Of a DNA stretch of 64,000 nt, positions 16,751 through 25,469 are shown in pieces. Below the pieces are notes generated by a model. That model saw only the letters and a list, made by a program, of their open reading frames with translations. It was not told the origin of the DNA and searched no databases. This stretch comes from JAWKIJ01 sp041394325. Lineage in GTDB: Bacteria > Actinomycetota > Acidimicrobiia > Acidimicrobiales > Microtrichaceae. Where the stretch lies: positions 2,976,001 to 3,040,000 of the forward strand of contig JAWKIJ010000001.1 in NCBI GenBank assembly GCA_041394325.1, in the 5' to 3' direction. The position numbers and the translations under genes were made by a program. Numbering within the stretch: position 1 is the stretch's first letter; every line of letters begins with the position of its first letter.

Positions 16751-19576
16751 GTGCTGCGCGGGCGGGACCGGGAACTGCAACGGGCTCGGGACATCGTCGA
16801 ACGGTCCGGGACCGGCACCCTCGGGGCCATCGTGATCGAAGCCGACGCCGGGATGGGCAAGTCGGTACTGCTCGACACCGTGACGACCGAGGCCGGCCGC
16901 GGTGGCGCCGCCGTGCTCAGCGGGCGCGCGCACACCCTCGGCGCATCGGTCGCGTACGGGCCGGTCGCGGCAGCGGTCGGGCGCTATCTGCGTGCCCTTC
17001 CCGCGAACGTTCGGGAGGAACGGGTGAAGGGGCTCAACAGCCTCGGACTGCTGGTCGAGGACCTTGAGATCACGGCGGAGGCCCGAAACGATCCCGACCT
17101 TGCCCGAGCACGGATGTTCCAGGCGGTGAGCCTGTTCGTCGCTCGACTGGCCGCCCACGGCCCCGTGGTCATGGCCGTCGACGACATCCACTGGGCCGAT
17201 TCCGGCACCGTGGAACTCCTCGGCCACCTCGCCATGGAGCTGCGCGACGACCCGGTGACGATGATCGTCACGGCACGGTCGTCCGAACTTCCGGCACGAC
17301 CCGCCGCGCGGGCGTTGGTCGCCCAGTTGGGCCGCGTCCCGACGGCGACCCACCTGAGGTTGGGCCCCCTAGGGCGACCCGAGGTTGCCGCGGCCGGGGC
17401 AGACCGGCTGGGTGGCGCACTCGCTCCACCGCTCGTCGACGACCTGCTCGCCAGGACCGGTGGGCTCCCCCTGGCCGTGGACGCGGTGATCCGAGCGATG
17501 CAGGAGCGTGGGATCATGCGCCGCACCGACGGCGGCTGGACCGCGACCGGAACCGTCGACGTACCCGACTACGTCGTGGACATCTACGCCGACCGATTGA
17601 CAGGCCTCGACCCGGACACTCGGAACGTGGTCACCCTGCTCGCCGTCGCCGACGGCGCCCTCGACGAGACGACCATCGACGCCGTGGTCGGCCGGATCGG
17701 TGGAAGCCGGACCTCGGCGGAACTGGCCGCGGGGGCCGGCCTCGTCGTGGAGTCGTCACCCGATCGGTGGGAACTCGCTCATTCGCTGGTGGGCGATGCC
17801 GTCGGTCGGCTCGTGACCGAGGGCGAGCGACGCCGCCTCCACTTGGCCCTGCTTCACCTCATGGCCGCCGAAGGCGAGGGCGCCCTCGACGACGTCGCCC
17901 GTCATGCCCTCGGTGCCGGCCCACTGCTGGGAGACGCAGAGGCCGCAGAGCTCCTGGCCCGCGCCGGACGTCGGGCCCTCGCCCGCGGCGCTCCCGACGT
18001 GGCCACCCGGTGGCTCGCCGCCGCCGCGATGCGGGCGGAGAACGGATGGACCGGTACCGACGCGGCCCGACTCCACGAGGAGGCGGCGGTGGCGTGGGAG
18101 CGCTGCGGAGAAGGCACCGCGGCCCTGGCGGCACGCGGGCGGGCGGTCGACCTGCTCGCGCACACCGATCCGGCCGAGGCGGGAAGGGTGGCGCTGACCG
18201 CAGCGCTCGGATGCTGGCACCTCGGACGCGACGACGCCGCAGTGTGGTGGTCGCGGGCGTTGGCACTCACCGACGGAGCGACGGGGCCGACCCGTCTCCG
18301 GGCTCATACTGCCCAGTTCCTCGACCTCATGCGTCGTGACCGCCTGTCGGAGGCGGCAGCGCTCGCTGCGCTCGTCCGAGCGGATCTCGAATCGCTCGAC
18401 GACACCGCCGCAGTCGGACCGGAGGCCGTCGAGGCCCGCCTCCGGCTGGTCTATTTCGATGCGGTCACCGGTCGCGCGGCCATGGAGGAGGTGGCAGAGC
18501 TCGATCCTCACGTCGCCGACGGGGAACCCCTGGTGACCCGGGTCGCCTGCGATGGCATGGTCATCGATGCCCTCACCTTCCTCGGTCGGTTCACCGAGGC
18601 CCGTGACCGGAGCGTGCGTCTCCTCGACTGCCTCGGTGCCGATTCCCACGTGACGGCCCACTCGTGGAGGCCGGTGACTGCCCTGCTCATGGGCGAGATC
18701 GCGACGGGCGAGTGGGACCGCGCCGCCGACCGTCTCACCGAAATCACCGACGCGTCCGCCGTCAGCCTCTGCCGCCGACCGATCTGGGAAGCCCTGTTGC
18801 TGGCCCTACGGGGCGAGCTGGATTCAGCCGTCACCATCGCCACCGGCGCGGCCGCGGCCGCGGCCGCTTCCGGATTCCCGGGCCATGCCGCCGCTTCGAG
18901 GGTCGTGGCGGCCTATGCCACCCATTTGGGGGGTGACCCGACATCCCTCAACGACGCGACACCGGCCGGCCGGTACCTGGTCATGGGCGGTCGCCTCGTG
19001 TGGTCCATCGCCGGGGAGGTCCTGGCCGCCGCCGGACGCACCCGCGACGTGGCGGCCGTCACCACCGCTCTGCGCTCCCGGGCACGACCCGGCTCATTGC
19101 CGCACGTGACGGCCGACCGTCTCGACGCGTTGGCGTCCGGCGATGCCCTCGCCCTGGCAAGGGCCTCCGAAGGGTTCGCGTCGTTCGGGTTGCGGTTCGA
19201 AGCGGCTCAAACACTCCTCGAGGCGGCCGAGCGCGACCGGTCCTTTGCCGACTGCGAGGCACTCGATGTCGCCGGAGACCTGTTCGACCACATCGGTGCA
19301 GCACCATGGGCCATGCGGCTACGCGGGCTCCGGTCGTCACCGTGCGAGGCTGCGACACCTCCCTCGCCCGTGCCGGCCGGAGACCACCGCATCCGCCTCA
19401 CACCACGAGAGGTGGAGGTGGCCGACCTGCTGACCGAAGGCCTGACGAACGGCCAGATCGCCGAACGGCTCGGCATCAGCATCCGCACCGTCACCAGCCA
19501 CCTCGACCACATCTACACCAAGCTCGGCATCGGCACCCGAGCGGCGCTGGTGGCCCACGTCCTTCGAGGTCGGTGA
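16751..19576 (+). CDS. LuxR-family transcriptional regulator with AAA/NACHT-like ATPase (LAL type)
   Basis: About 941 residues from the GTG at 16751; an open frame upstream overlaps the membrane gene and is not used. The N-terminal ATPase has Walker A EADAGMGKSVLL and Walker B VVMAVDDIHWAD. The middle is a long Ala/Arg-rich helical-repeat region. The C-terminal LuxR HTH has RLTPREVEVADLLTEG and ISIRTVTSHLDHIYTKLG. These MalT/LAL regulators oligomerise with ATP when an inducer binds the helical repeats. Its position suggests it could act on the neighbouring genes with the 18-bp palindromes. Confidence 0.93.
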   Translation: MLRGRDRELQRARDIVERSGTGTLGAIVIEADAGMGKSVLLDTVTTEAGRGGAAVLSGRAHTLGASVAYGPVAAAVGRYLRALPANVREERVKGLNSLGLLVEDLEITAEARNDPDLARARMFQAVSLFVARLAAHGPVVMAVDDIHWADSGTVELLGHLAMELRDDPVTMIVTARSSELPARPAARALVAQLGRVPTATHLRLGPLGRPEVAAAGADRLGGALAPPLVDDLLARTGGLPLAVDAVIRAMQERGIMRRTDGGWTATGTVDVPDYVVDIYADRLTGLDPDTRNVVTLLAVADGALDETTIDAVVGRIGGSRTSAELAAGAGLVVESSPDRWELAHSLVGDAVGRLVTEGERRRLHLALLHLMAAEGEGALDDVARHALGAGPLLGDAEAAELLARAGRRALARGAPDVATRWLAAAAMRAENGWTGTDAARLHEEAAVAWERCGEGTAALAARGRAVDLLAHTDPAEAGRVALTAALGCWHLGRDDAAVWWSRALALTDGATGPTRLRAHTAQFLDLMRRDRLSEAAALAALVRADLESLDDTAAVGPEAVEARLRLVYFDAVTGRAAMEEVAELDPHVADGEPLVTRVACDGMVIDALTFLGRFTEARDRSVRLLDCLGADSHVTAHSWRPVTALLMGEIATGEWDRAADRLTEITDASAVSLCRRPIWEALLLALRGELDSAVTIATGAAAAAAASGFPGHAAASRVVAAYATHLGGDPTSLNDATPAGRYLVMGGRLVWSIAGEVLAAAGRTRDVAAVTTALRSRARPGSLPHVTADRLDALASGDALALARASEGFASFGLRFEAAQTLLEAAERDRSFADCEALDVAGDLFDHIGAAPWAMRLRGLRSSPCEAATPPSPVPAGDHRIRLTPREVEVADLLTEGLTNGQIAERLGISIRTVTSHLDHIYTKLGIGTRAALVAHVLRGR

Positions 19577-19651
19577 CGCGATCGCCGAGCGAGACCGGCG
19601 CTACGCATTCCTACCGATGCCCGGACCGGCGAGTCCTGGGAAGCTGTCGGC

Positions 19652-21043
19652 ATGGAACCGTTCCTCACCCGCGCCGACCACTTCCAACGACCGCTGCCCC
19701 CGCTGCAGGCCGACGCCTGGATCGACCCGATGAACCGCGGGTTCGAGGCGGGATTCGACCGTTGGTGCGTACCCGCGGGCGCGCCGCATTTCGAGCTCCG
19801 CGGGGGCTGGCTCTACGGCGGAACGAGACCGCCGAAGGACGGCTCGGTCATCGCCGAACGGCTCCGACATCGACGTTCCCTTCCGGAGGACGCTCGCATC
19901 GAGGCGGCCGATCGCTGGCTCACCGTCGAACTCCCGAGGTGGCGAGAGCGCCGAGAGGCCCTCGACGACACCGACGTCGCGGCGGCCGCCGACGGCCTCT
20001 CGGCACTGCTCGAGGCCCGATTCGCCGAAGTGATCATCTCCACCGCCACGTCGGAGTGGCTGCTCGCGGCCACCGACCGGGGCGCCACCGAAGCCGAAGC
20101 GGTCGCCGCGCTGCGCCTCACCGGCAGAGAAGACCTCGCGGTCGACGGCGACCTGTCGATGGGAACCGACGTCCTCGCGGCGACGACCGCGGAGCTCGTG
20201 TCCGGGTCCACCGCTGACGACGGGGCCGATGGCGTCGACTCGGGTGCGTATGCCGAACTGTCGACGGATTCGGATCCCGGATCCGTCGAGGGGATCGATC
20301 CAGCGGCGGCACTGCTCGCTCGCCTGCCCGATCTCGCCGAGACGCTTCCCGATGCCAGGCGCGCCCAACACTGGCGCGAGGCAACCCACCACGAGCTGTG
20401 CTGCTGGGTCGGGTGCCTGCGTCGTCGGGCGCTCGGCAGAGCCCGACAGCTCGGCTTCGCCGATCCCACCGCCGCGCTCTTCCTCACCGCGACGGAACTG
20501 ACCGGTGGAGTGCTGACGCCGGAGCTGGAGGCGCTGGCCGCCGAACGCCGAAGGACCCACGACCGATTCGCCGCGGCTCCGCCCCCACCGACCATCGGGA
20601 CGCCACCCTCCCCACCCCGGTTGCCACCCGACGTGGACCCAGCCCTGGCCCGGCTCCTGCGGGCCGTCGGCTACTTCGTCCGGCAGACGGCACCGACGCC
20701 GGGGCCACCCCAGATCGGAGCCGGCCGGCTCGACGGAGTCGGTGCCGCGCCCCCGGACGCCACGGGCCCGGTGCGGGTCATCGCCGACGTCGACGACCTC
20801 CACCAGTTGGTCGACGGTGAGATCATCGTGTGCGCCTTCACGTCTCCCGGCTGGGAGCCGGCGATGCGGATCGCGGCCGCGGTGGTCTCCGACTCCGGCG
20901 GGCTCTTGTCGCACACCGCCGTGTTGGCCCGTGAACTCGGCATTCCGGCGGTGGTCGGCACGAAGGTGGCCACCGGCGTCCTCCGGACGGGCCAGCAGGT
21001 GACCGTGGACGGCCACGCCGGCGTGGTTCGGTGGCACTCCTAG
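19652..21043 (+). CDS. Stand-alone PEP-utilizer (phosphohistidine swivelling) domain protein
   Basis: A 463-residue protein. The C-terminal 90 residues are the mobile phosphohistidine domain: SDSGGLLSHTAVLARELGIP and AVVGTKVATGVL, with the phosphorylatable His in LLSHTA. The N-terminal about 370 residues are helical with an acidic insert and Pro-rich linker; no ATP-grasp or PEP-binding TIM barrel is visible. Full PEP synthases and rifampin phosphotransferases have all three. It may work with a separate ATP-grasp partner, as in phenylphosphate synthase, but none is seen here. A sequence resembling half the 18-bp palindrome lies 34 bp upstream. Confidence 0.8.
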   Translation: MEPFLTRADHFQRPLPPLQADAWIDPMNRGFEAGFDRWCVPAGAPHFELRGGWLYGGTRPPKDGSVIAERLRHRRSLPEDARIEAADRWLTVELPRWRERREALDDTDVAAAADGLSALLEARFAEVIISTATSEWLLAATDRGATEAEAVAALRLTGREDLAVDGDLSMGTDVLAATTAELVSGSTADDGADGVDSGAYAELSTDSDPGSVEGIDPAAALLARLPDLAETLPDARRAQHWREATHHELCCWVGCLRRRALGRARQLGFADPTAALFLTATELTGGVLTPELEALAAERRRTHDRFAAAPPPPTIGTPPSPPRLPPDVDPALARLLRAVGYFVRQTAPTPGPPQIGAGRLDGVGAAPPDATGPVRVIADVDDLHQLVDGEIIVCAFTSPGWEPAMRIAAAVVSDSGGLLSHTAVLARELGIPAVVGTKVATGVLRTGQQVTVDGHAGVVRWHS

Positions 21044-21054
21044 CCACTCCGACG

Positions 21055-22038
21055 ATGCCCGACGTGTCCGCCCCTCCACCCGTCGGCGTCGACGGCGCCG
21101 AGCGACGCGGGGGCGCCCATCCATCGCCTGTCCAGGAGCCTGTCGACCGCAGCGGTGGTCCGCGGCGCTGGAACTCGGTGTCCTCGACGTCATCTCCGAG
21201 GACGCGGAGGGCGGACCGACGGCGACGGAGGTGGCCCGACGTTGCCGGCTCGACCGGCGGGGATCGACCCTGCTGCTCGCGCGCTCGTCGACGCCCAGGT
21301 CGTCGACCGTGACGTCCTCGGCCGGCTGCGCTGCCTTTATGCCCCCGAGGCGATCCGCATGCTTGTCCGCCCATGGGAAGGACTGGAACCCTTCCTGCAT
21401 TCCGGGTCGCGCCGTGTGTCCGGCCCGCCGCCGTCGTACCGGCCGCTGAGCGAGCCCCTCGGAGCCTTCGGGTCGGAGGTGGTCGACCGGCTGGTGGAGT
21501 TGATCGGCCGCCCCGGCCGAATCCTCGACGTGGCAGCGGGCGTCGCTCCCTGGTCGCGGGCACTCCTGGCTCGCCATCCCGAGGCGACGGCCACCCTCGT
21601 CGACCTCCCCGACGTCGCCGGCGCGACCGCGTCGGCCGTCACCGGGGACGGGCTCGAGGATCGATGCACGGTGCTGGCCGGGAACGTGTTCGAAGCCGAG
21701 GGCTTGGACCCGCGGGAGGGCCGTACGACACGGTGCTCGTCGCCAACCTGTGCCGGCTCTACCCCGCCGAGGACGTGCGCCTGTTGATCAGGTCGCTCAG
21801 TGAACGGACCGCCCCGGGCGGCGGGATCGTCATCCTCGACGCCCTTCCCGACGTCGATCGTCCGAACGGTGGATCCGTCGGCCTCTACGCCCTCGGGCTG
21901 GCACTGCGATCCGCCGGCGAGGTGCACCCCTTCTCGGCGTACGCTACCTGGCTCTTCGATGCCGGGTACGTGCGGATCGAGGCGGAGACGCTCGGGATCC
22001 CCGAGTTGTCACTCATCCGGGCCACCCGACCCGAATGA
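21055..22038 (+). pseudogene. SAM-dependent O-methyltransferase, multiply frameshifted
   Basis: Homology is spread over all frames. MPDVSAPPPVGVDGAE begins at 21055. APIHRLSRSLSTAAVVRG follows in another frame. ALELGVLDVISEDAEGG with ATEVARRCRLDRRG lies near 21170-21270. ALVDAQVVDRDVLGRLRCLY and the SAM-binding ILDVAAGVAPWSRALL lie in the next. PYDTVLVANLCRLYPAED to the stop near 22036 is in the last. At least four shifts are needed. The architecture (winged-helix dimerisation domain + Rossmann fold) is that of small-molecule O-methyltransferases. Too many indels for simple sequencing noise in a non-homopolymer context, so decay is likely. Confidence 0.75.
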
Positions 22039-22205
22039 CCGGGCACCGGCGGGTCCGGGCGGGAGTCGGCCGGCGCCGTCGGTGCGGTGTCGAGCGGATC
22101 ACCGTGGCCGGGGCCGCCTTCCCGACGACGGCGCACCGCCGGGGCTGGACCGCCGACGCGGCCGCGACAACAGTGTTCGGAGCGGTCACTGCGGAGGGAG
22201 ACACG

Positions 22206-22703
22206 GTGAGCGGACAACCGGACTGGAGCGAGCGGTTCGACGAGGACCTGGCCAACGAGATGCTCCGACTCTCGCAGGCCCCCGAAGGCAACGTCGGCGG
22301 TATCCCCGGATTCCTCGGAATCCGCTTCACGGCGGTGGAGCCGGGGGTCTGCGTCGCCGAGATCGACGTCGCCGAGCATCTCCTCAACCCGTTCGGTGCG
22401 GCGCACGGCGCGGTGATGGCGTCGCTCGTCGATCACGTCCTCGGTTCCGCGGTGTTTCCCCTGGTCCCCCTCGGCACCTGGCCTGCGACGCTCGAGTTCA
22501 AGCTCAACTACGTCGCCCCCACCCGCCCCGGTGTGCTCCGGGCGATGAGTCGGGTGTTGTCGTTGTCGAAGCGCACCGCGGTGGTCGCGGTCGACTGCCA
22601 CAACGATGGGCGACTGGTCGGGACCGCCGTCGGCACCCTGGCGCTGACGCCACCGAGGGATCCGTCATCGCCGGCCGGTGACACGGCGGCCGTCGAGTAC
22701 TGA
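22206..22703 (+). CDS. PaaI-like hot-dog fold thioesterase
   Basis: About 165 residues from a GTG at 22206 preceded by GGAGGGAG. Hot-dog domain with NPFGAAHGAVMASLVDHVLG (the central helix with the HGG-like active-site loop), then LEFKLNYVAPTRPGVL and VAVDCHNDGRLVG. The family hydrolyses acyl-CoA thioesters of aromatic or medium-chain acids, acting as a dimer or tetramer. It follows the decayed methyltransferase in the same direction; pathway unknown. Confidence 0.88.
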   Translation: MSGQPDWSERFDEDLANEMLRLSQAPEGNVGGIPGFLGIRFTAVEPGVCVAEIDVAEHLLNPFGAAHGAVMASLVDHVLGSAVFPLVPLGTWPATLEFKLNYVAPTRPGVLRAMSRVLSLSKRTAVVAVDCHNDGRLVGTAVGTLALTPPRDPSSPAGDTAAVEY

Positions 22704-23044
22704 CGTCGGCGCGGCCTCCGGAGCCGACACGGAGTTCGTCGACGTTCGCGGCCTCAGGCACCACGGCTACCCCGACCAACTCGGCGCGGACCATCAAGAG
22801 ACACTCCGGACAGACCGTCCCGGCATCAAGGGACTACGGAACATCGGGTCGCAACCTCGATCAGCAAGGCTGCGCCCAGCGCAGCGAACACGATCCCACC
22901 AGTGAGGGGCAGGTGCAGATACGCCGGCCGCGATTGGTGGGCGGCTCACCACGTGACGTCTGGCGGCCGAACGGAGACCTCCCTCGCCCGCGGTACGGGC
23001 CATCGTCCGTCCGACATGATGGGTTGATGCCGGACACCGCGACA
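22704..23044. other. Gene-free stretch with weak coding traces
   Basis: No supportable intact gene. On the minus strand around 22850-22930 a short hydrophobic frame (AYLHLPLTGGIVFAALGAAL) resembles a transmembrane helix from a larger protein, possibly an LtrA-like C-terminus. It is too short to call. Confidence 0.4.
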
Positions 23045-23231
23045 GGCACGGATTGGCCGACGGGAAGGTCGAGAGCTCGTTGCCGAGCCGATAGATGGCA
23101 TTGATGGTCCCCGTCGAATCGAATCATGCGACATCAAGATGAGCCCATTCCGGAAACTGCTCGGCCACGAGTTGTCGCACGAGGGCCGAGTCGCTGTAGA
23201 TCTCGTCCGCATGCTGGCGAGTGACACCCAT
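23045..23231 (-). pseudogene. Aminoglycoside/macrolide phosphotransferase N-terminal remnant
   Basis: From an ATG at 23231 the frame gives HADEIYSDSALVRQLVAEQF and PEWAHLDV. After a shift, TGTINAIYRLGNELS matches the next segment of the APH family (DGTxNAIYRLG). Everything after this is missing: about 60 of roughly 300 residues survive and no catalytic HGD or DxD site is left. A dead fragment. Confidence 0.65.
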
Positions 23232-24189
23232 CCGTTCGAACCCTATGGCCAGTCCTGACCGACACCCGGTTGCTCGGCGAGCAGGCGCCGCTCCCGTTCG
23301 GATTCTCGGCAGAGTCGGGACGGGATTTCGGTCTGACGCTGCCGAGTTCACTTCTGGGGCGAGTTCAACGGTCGAACACGCTCGATGCACTCGATGAACG
23401 GACGGATCGTCTCGAGCCGGGCGTGAGCAACCGCTGCCTGGGTCAACGGCGACAACCCGTCATCGATGATGAACTGGCGCTCTCGGGAGGGACGAACGCA
23501 CGTGGCCACCTACACCACGACATGGGACGCAATCCGCGCGGCCGGGGTCGCTCTCGCGCTGCTGTTGGTGGTTTCGGCGTGTAGCCGGTCGTCGACCGAT
23601 GAGATGTCGCAGACGCTCGCCGGCGTCGACTCGGACCGCAACGGGGTCCGTGATGACGTTGACGCCAGGATCGCAGCGTTGGCGTCGGAGGACGTCATGT
23701 CGACCTATCTGGAGGCGGTGGCAAGGAACGCCCAGATGGTGGTGACTCTCGATGCCGATGCTCCCCGGGCACGCGACCGGGCCTTTCAGCTCGCGTCGGA
23801 GACCAACCACCTCCTCAGCTGCCCCCCGGAGAGCGTCCACCCCGAGAAGGCGAGCGAGCTGCTCGAGCAGGTGCAAGCGGCCGTTGCGAACACCGAAGCG
23901 CGGAAGGCGTCGTTGGCGGCCATGTCCGCGTTGATCTCAGGGCGGGCATTCACCGCTCCGAGCTGCGACGGCGGCGCAACGTCTCCCGCATCCACTGATC
24001 TGCCTCCGGACTCGGGAGCCACCGGCGCTTCAGGACCTGAGCGCGCTTCAGCGCCGGTGGTACCTTCCCGAACGGTTGGGCGGCGGCACCAGCCCGCCCG
24101 CCGCCCGCCGAATCACATCAAATCGACCCCGACAGCGAACTTTTCGCACCCTGTCCGTCGAACCGGGTCAACCTCACTCCGCCTGAGCC

Positions 24190-24330
24190 GAGTTCGTGCC
24201 GTTCTTGGACTACAGCCCCGAGATCCGCCGGGTCATTTACTCCGCCAACGCGATCGAGTCCCTGAACGCCAGGATGCGACGGGCCCCCCAGGCCCGGGGG
24301 CACTTCCCGACCGAGCAGGCCGCCTTCATC
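24190..24330 (+). mobile_element. IS256-family transposase remnant
   Basis: The plus frame reads FLDYSPEIRRVIYSANAIES, then LNARMRRAPQARGHFPTEQA, the near-C-terminal conserved block of IS256 (mutator) transposases. About 45 residues remain; both ends are lost. It joins abruptly to minus-strand ATPase sequence near 24330. No terminal repeats are seen. Confidence 0.8.
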
Positions 24331-24425
24331 TCCTGCCAGTGGCCCAGCAGCATGATCGTGACCAGCGCGGCCAGCTCCCACCAGAAATCCAGGGCGACGG
24401 TGGACCTCAGATGCTGCCAGGGCAC
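24325..24425 (-). pseudogene. Copper-type P1B ATPase fragment
   Basis: Minus-strand frame from 24425: LRSTVALDFWWELAALVTIM then LLGHWQEMKA. This is the conserved TM segment preceding the actuator domain in CopB-like ATPases (FWWELxxLVxIMLLGHWxEM). About 33 residues; no catalytic motifs. It abuts the IS256 remnant, so this is a recombination scar. Confidence 0.7.
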
Positions 24426-24874
24426 TCCTCCACGCCGACACAGGGCTGCTGCTCACCGCCGATCGGGACCATCAACAGCACCACCGGCTCGTCGCCGTCG
24501 ACGCCGGAGTCGTGGCCGATGTTGCCAGCATCATTCGAGATGGCATCGACGTCATCGCCGAGGTGCGCATCTCCGGGGCCCATGACCGTGAGGGTTCCGT
24601 CCTGAGTCCTCACCCACCAGCGACCCGACAACGGCACGACGAGTTGTCGCTGCGGGTTGGTGTGCCAGCCGCCCCTCCACCCGGCCGGGAGGACCCAGAT
24701 GGATCGGGAGACTGGGTCGGGGTTCGGCTCGGTGGCCCACAAGGGCGGGCTCGCGCCGATGGTACGGCGCATCGTAAGTCCCGGGACCTGGCAGCGATGC
24801 GTCACGGTGTGTCCGTCGTGGTCGGTCGTGACGTGCAGCAGGTGGACGGTCGGGGCATCGCGCTCAGAAGCCAT
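24407..24874 (-). CDS. Small cupin-domain protein
   Basis: About 155 residues from an ATG at 24874 with AGGAG close upstream. Cupin-type barrel: LPAGWRGGWHTNPQRQLVVP, LSGRWWVRTQDGTLTVMGPG, then GDAHLGDDV and a late GHDSGVDGDEPVVLLMVPIG. His residues in GGWHTN, DAHLG and GHDSG are candidate metal ligands. The C-terminal 6 residues overlap the ATPase fragment, so the tail may have been replaced. Related proteins are of unknown function; divergence from typical cupin motifs makes metal binding uncertain. Confidence 0.72.
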   Translation of the reverse strand: MASERDAPTVHLLHVTTDHDGHTVTHRCQVPGLTMRRTIGASPPLWATEPNPDPVSRSIWVLPAGWRGGWHTNPQRQLVVPLSGRWWVRTQDGTLTVMGPGDAHLGDDVDAISNDAGNIGHDSGVDGDEPVVLLMVPIGGEQQPCVGVEECPGSI

Positions 24875-24908
24875 GTGGTCTCCTCTTCTCGCTCGCTCGA
24901 CGCGCAGG

Positions 24909-25140
24909 TCAATCGATCGAAACCAGCACTCGTCCGTCGGCTCCTGCGCCAACTCGGTCGTGGGCGTCGGCGATCGCCGTCAGCGGCAACACGGTGCCGA
25001 TGCGGATCGACAGCGCGCCTTGCCGGGCGGCGGTGGTGAGGTCGACCGCGGCCGCCTGCTTCGCTTCGGGCGGGAAGTCGTCGCTGCCGAGGAGTCGGAT
25101 GGTGATGTTGTCGAACAGCATCGGCCAGAACGCCGTCGAG
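24909..25140 (-). pseudogene. Quinone-oxidoreductase (MDR family) C-terminal fragment
   Basis: The minus frame reads FWPMLFDNITIRLLGSDDFP, PEAKQAAAVDLTTAARQGAL, and ends ADAHDRVGAGADGRVLVSID then stop. This is the end of an NADPH:quinone reductase / zinc-type dehydrogenase. The N-terminal 250 or so residues are missing; instead an HTH N-terminus is joined at about 25140 in another frame. Confidence 0.75.
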
Positions 25141-25344
25141 CACGTCTTCGGACGCGCCGCTCGCGTTGCCGCGTTCGAGGCGCGTGTAGTACTCGACGCT
25201 GATCCCGGCGAGCAGCGCGACCTCCTCACGTCGTAGTCCCTTGACCCGGCGGGTCGTGCCGTAGGCGGGGAGCCCGGCGTCCTGGGGGCTGATGCGGTCA
25301 CGTCGGGAGACGAGGAACTCTCGGATGTCGTCCTTCGCATCCAT
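25137..25344 (-). pseudogene. MmyB-like XRE regulator, N-terminal fragment
   Basis: From an ATG at 25344: IREFLVSRRDRISPQDAGLP, then RRVKGLRREEVALLAGISVE and YYTRLERGN. This is the N-terminal HTH of the actinobacterial MmyB-like family. It breaks after about 67 residues, within SGASEDVLDGVLADA, at the joint with the quinone-reductase fragment; the large ligand-binding domain is lost. Such regulators usually stand divergent to dehydrogenase/SDR/aldo-keto reductase genes, exactly as here, so it may be what is left of the operon's regulator. Confidence 0.8.
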
Positions 25345-25469
25345 GATCGCAACGCTACGGCTGGTCGACGCCAAGAGGGAGTCCCTGCCAGTACCCCTCT
25401 CGATCGGGACTCCCAAATCTCGCCCGGGCCTGGTTGGGTGAACGTCAGGACCGAACAAAGGAGCGACTC

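Larger units (their letters stand above)
23502..24605 (+). pseudogene. Lipoprotein with DxDxNGVRDDVD motif, 3' end overwritten
   Basis: From the GTG at 23502 (GGGAGG 11 bp upstream) comes a signal peptide with lipobox VVSAC, then GVDSDRNGVRDDVDARI. This Asp-rich loop resembles a calcium-binding motif found in secreted lipoproteins. A helical region with Cys (SCPPES and PSCDGG) follows. From about 24100 the frame reads Pro/Arg-rich text and continues through an IS256 remnant in the wrong frame to 24605. The natural C-terminus is therefore lost or the stop lies before 24100 in another frame. Function unknown. Confidence 0.55.

Noticed and set aside
19601..21577. 658-aa minus-strand ORF opposite the PEP-utilizer gene
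   Set aside because: Low-complexity Arg/Gly composition; the plus strand has the conserved phosphohistidine domain.
22850..22930. LtrA-like transmembrane fragment on the minus strand
   Set aside because: Only one hydrophobic stretch of about 20 residues; not enough to assign.
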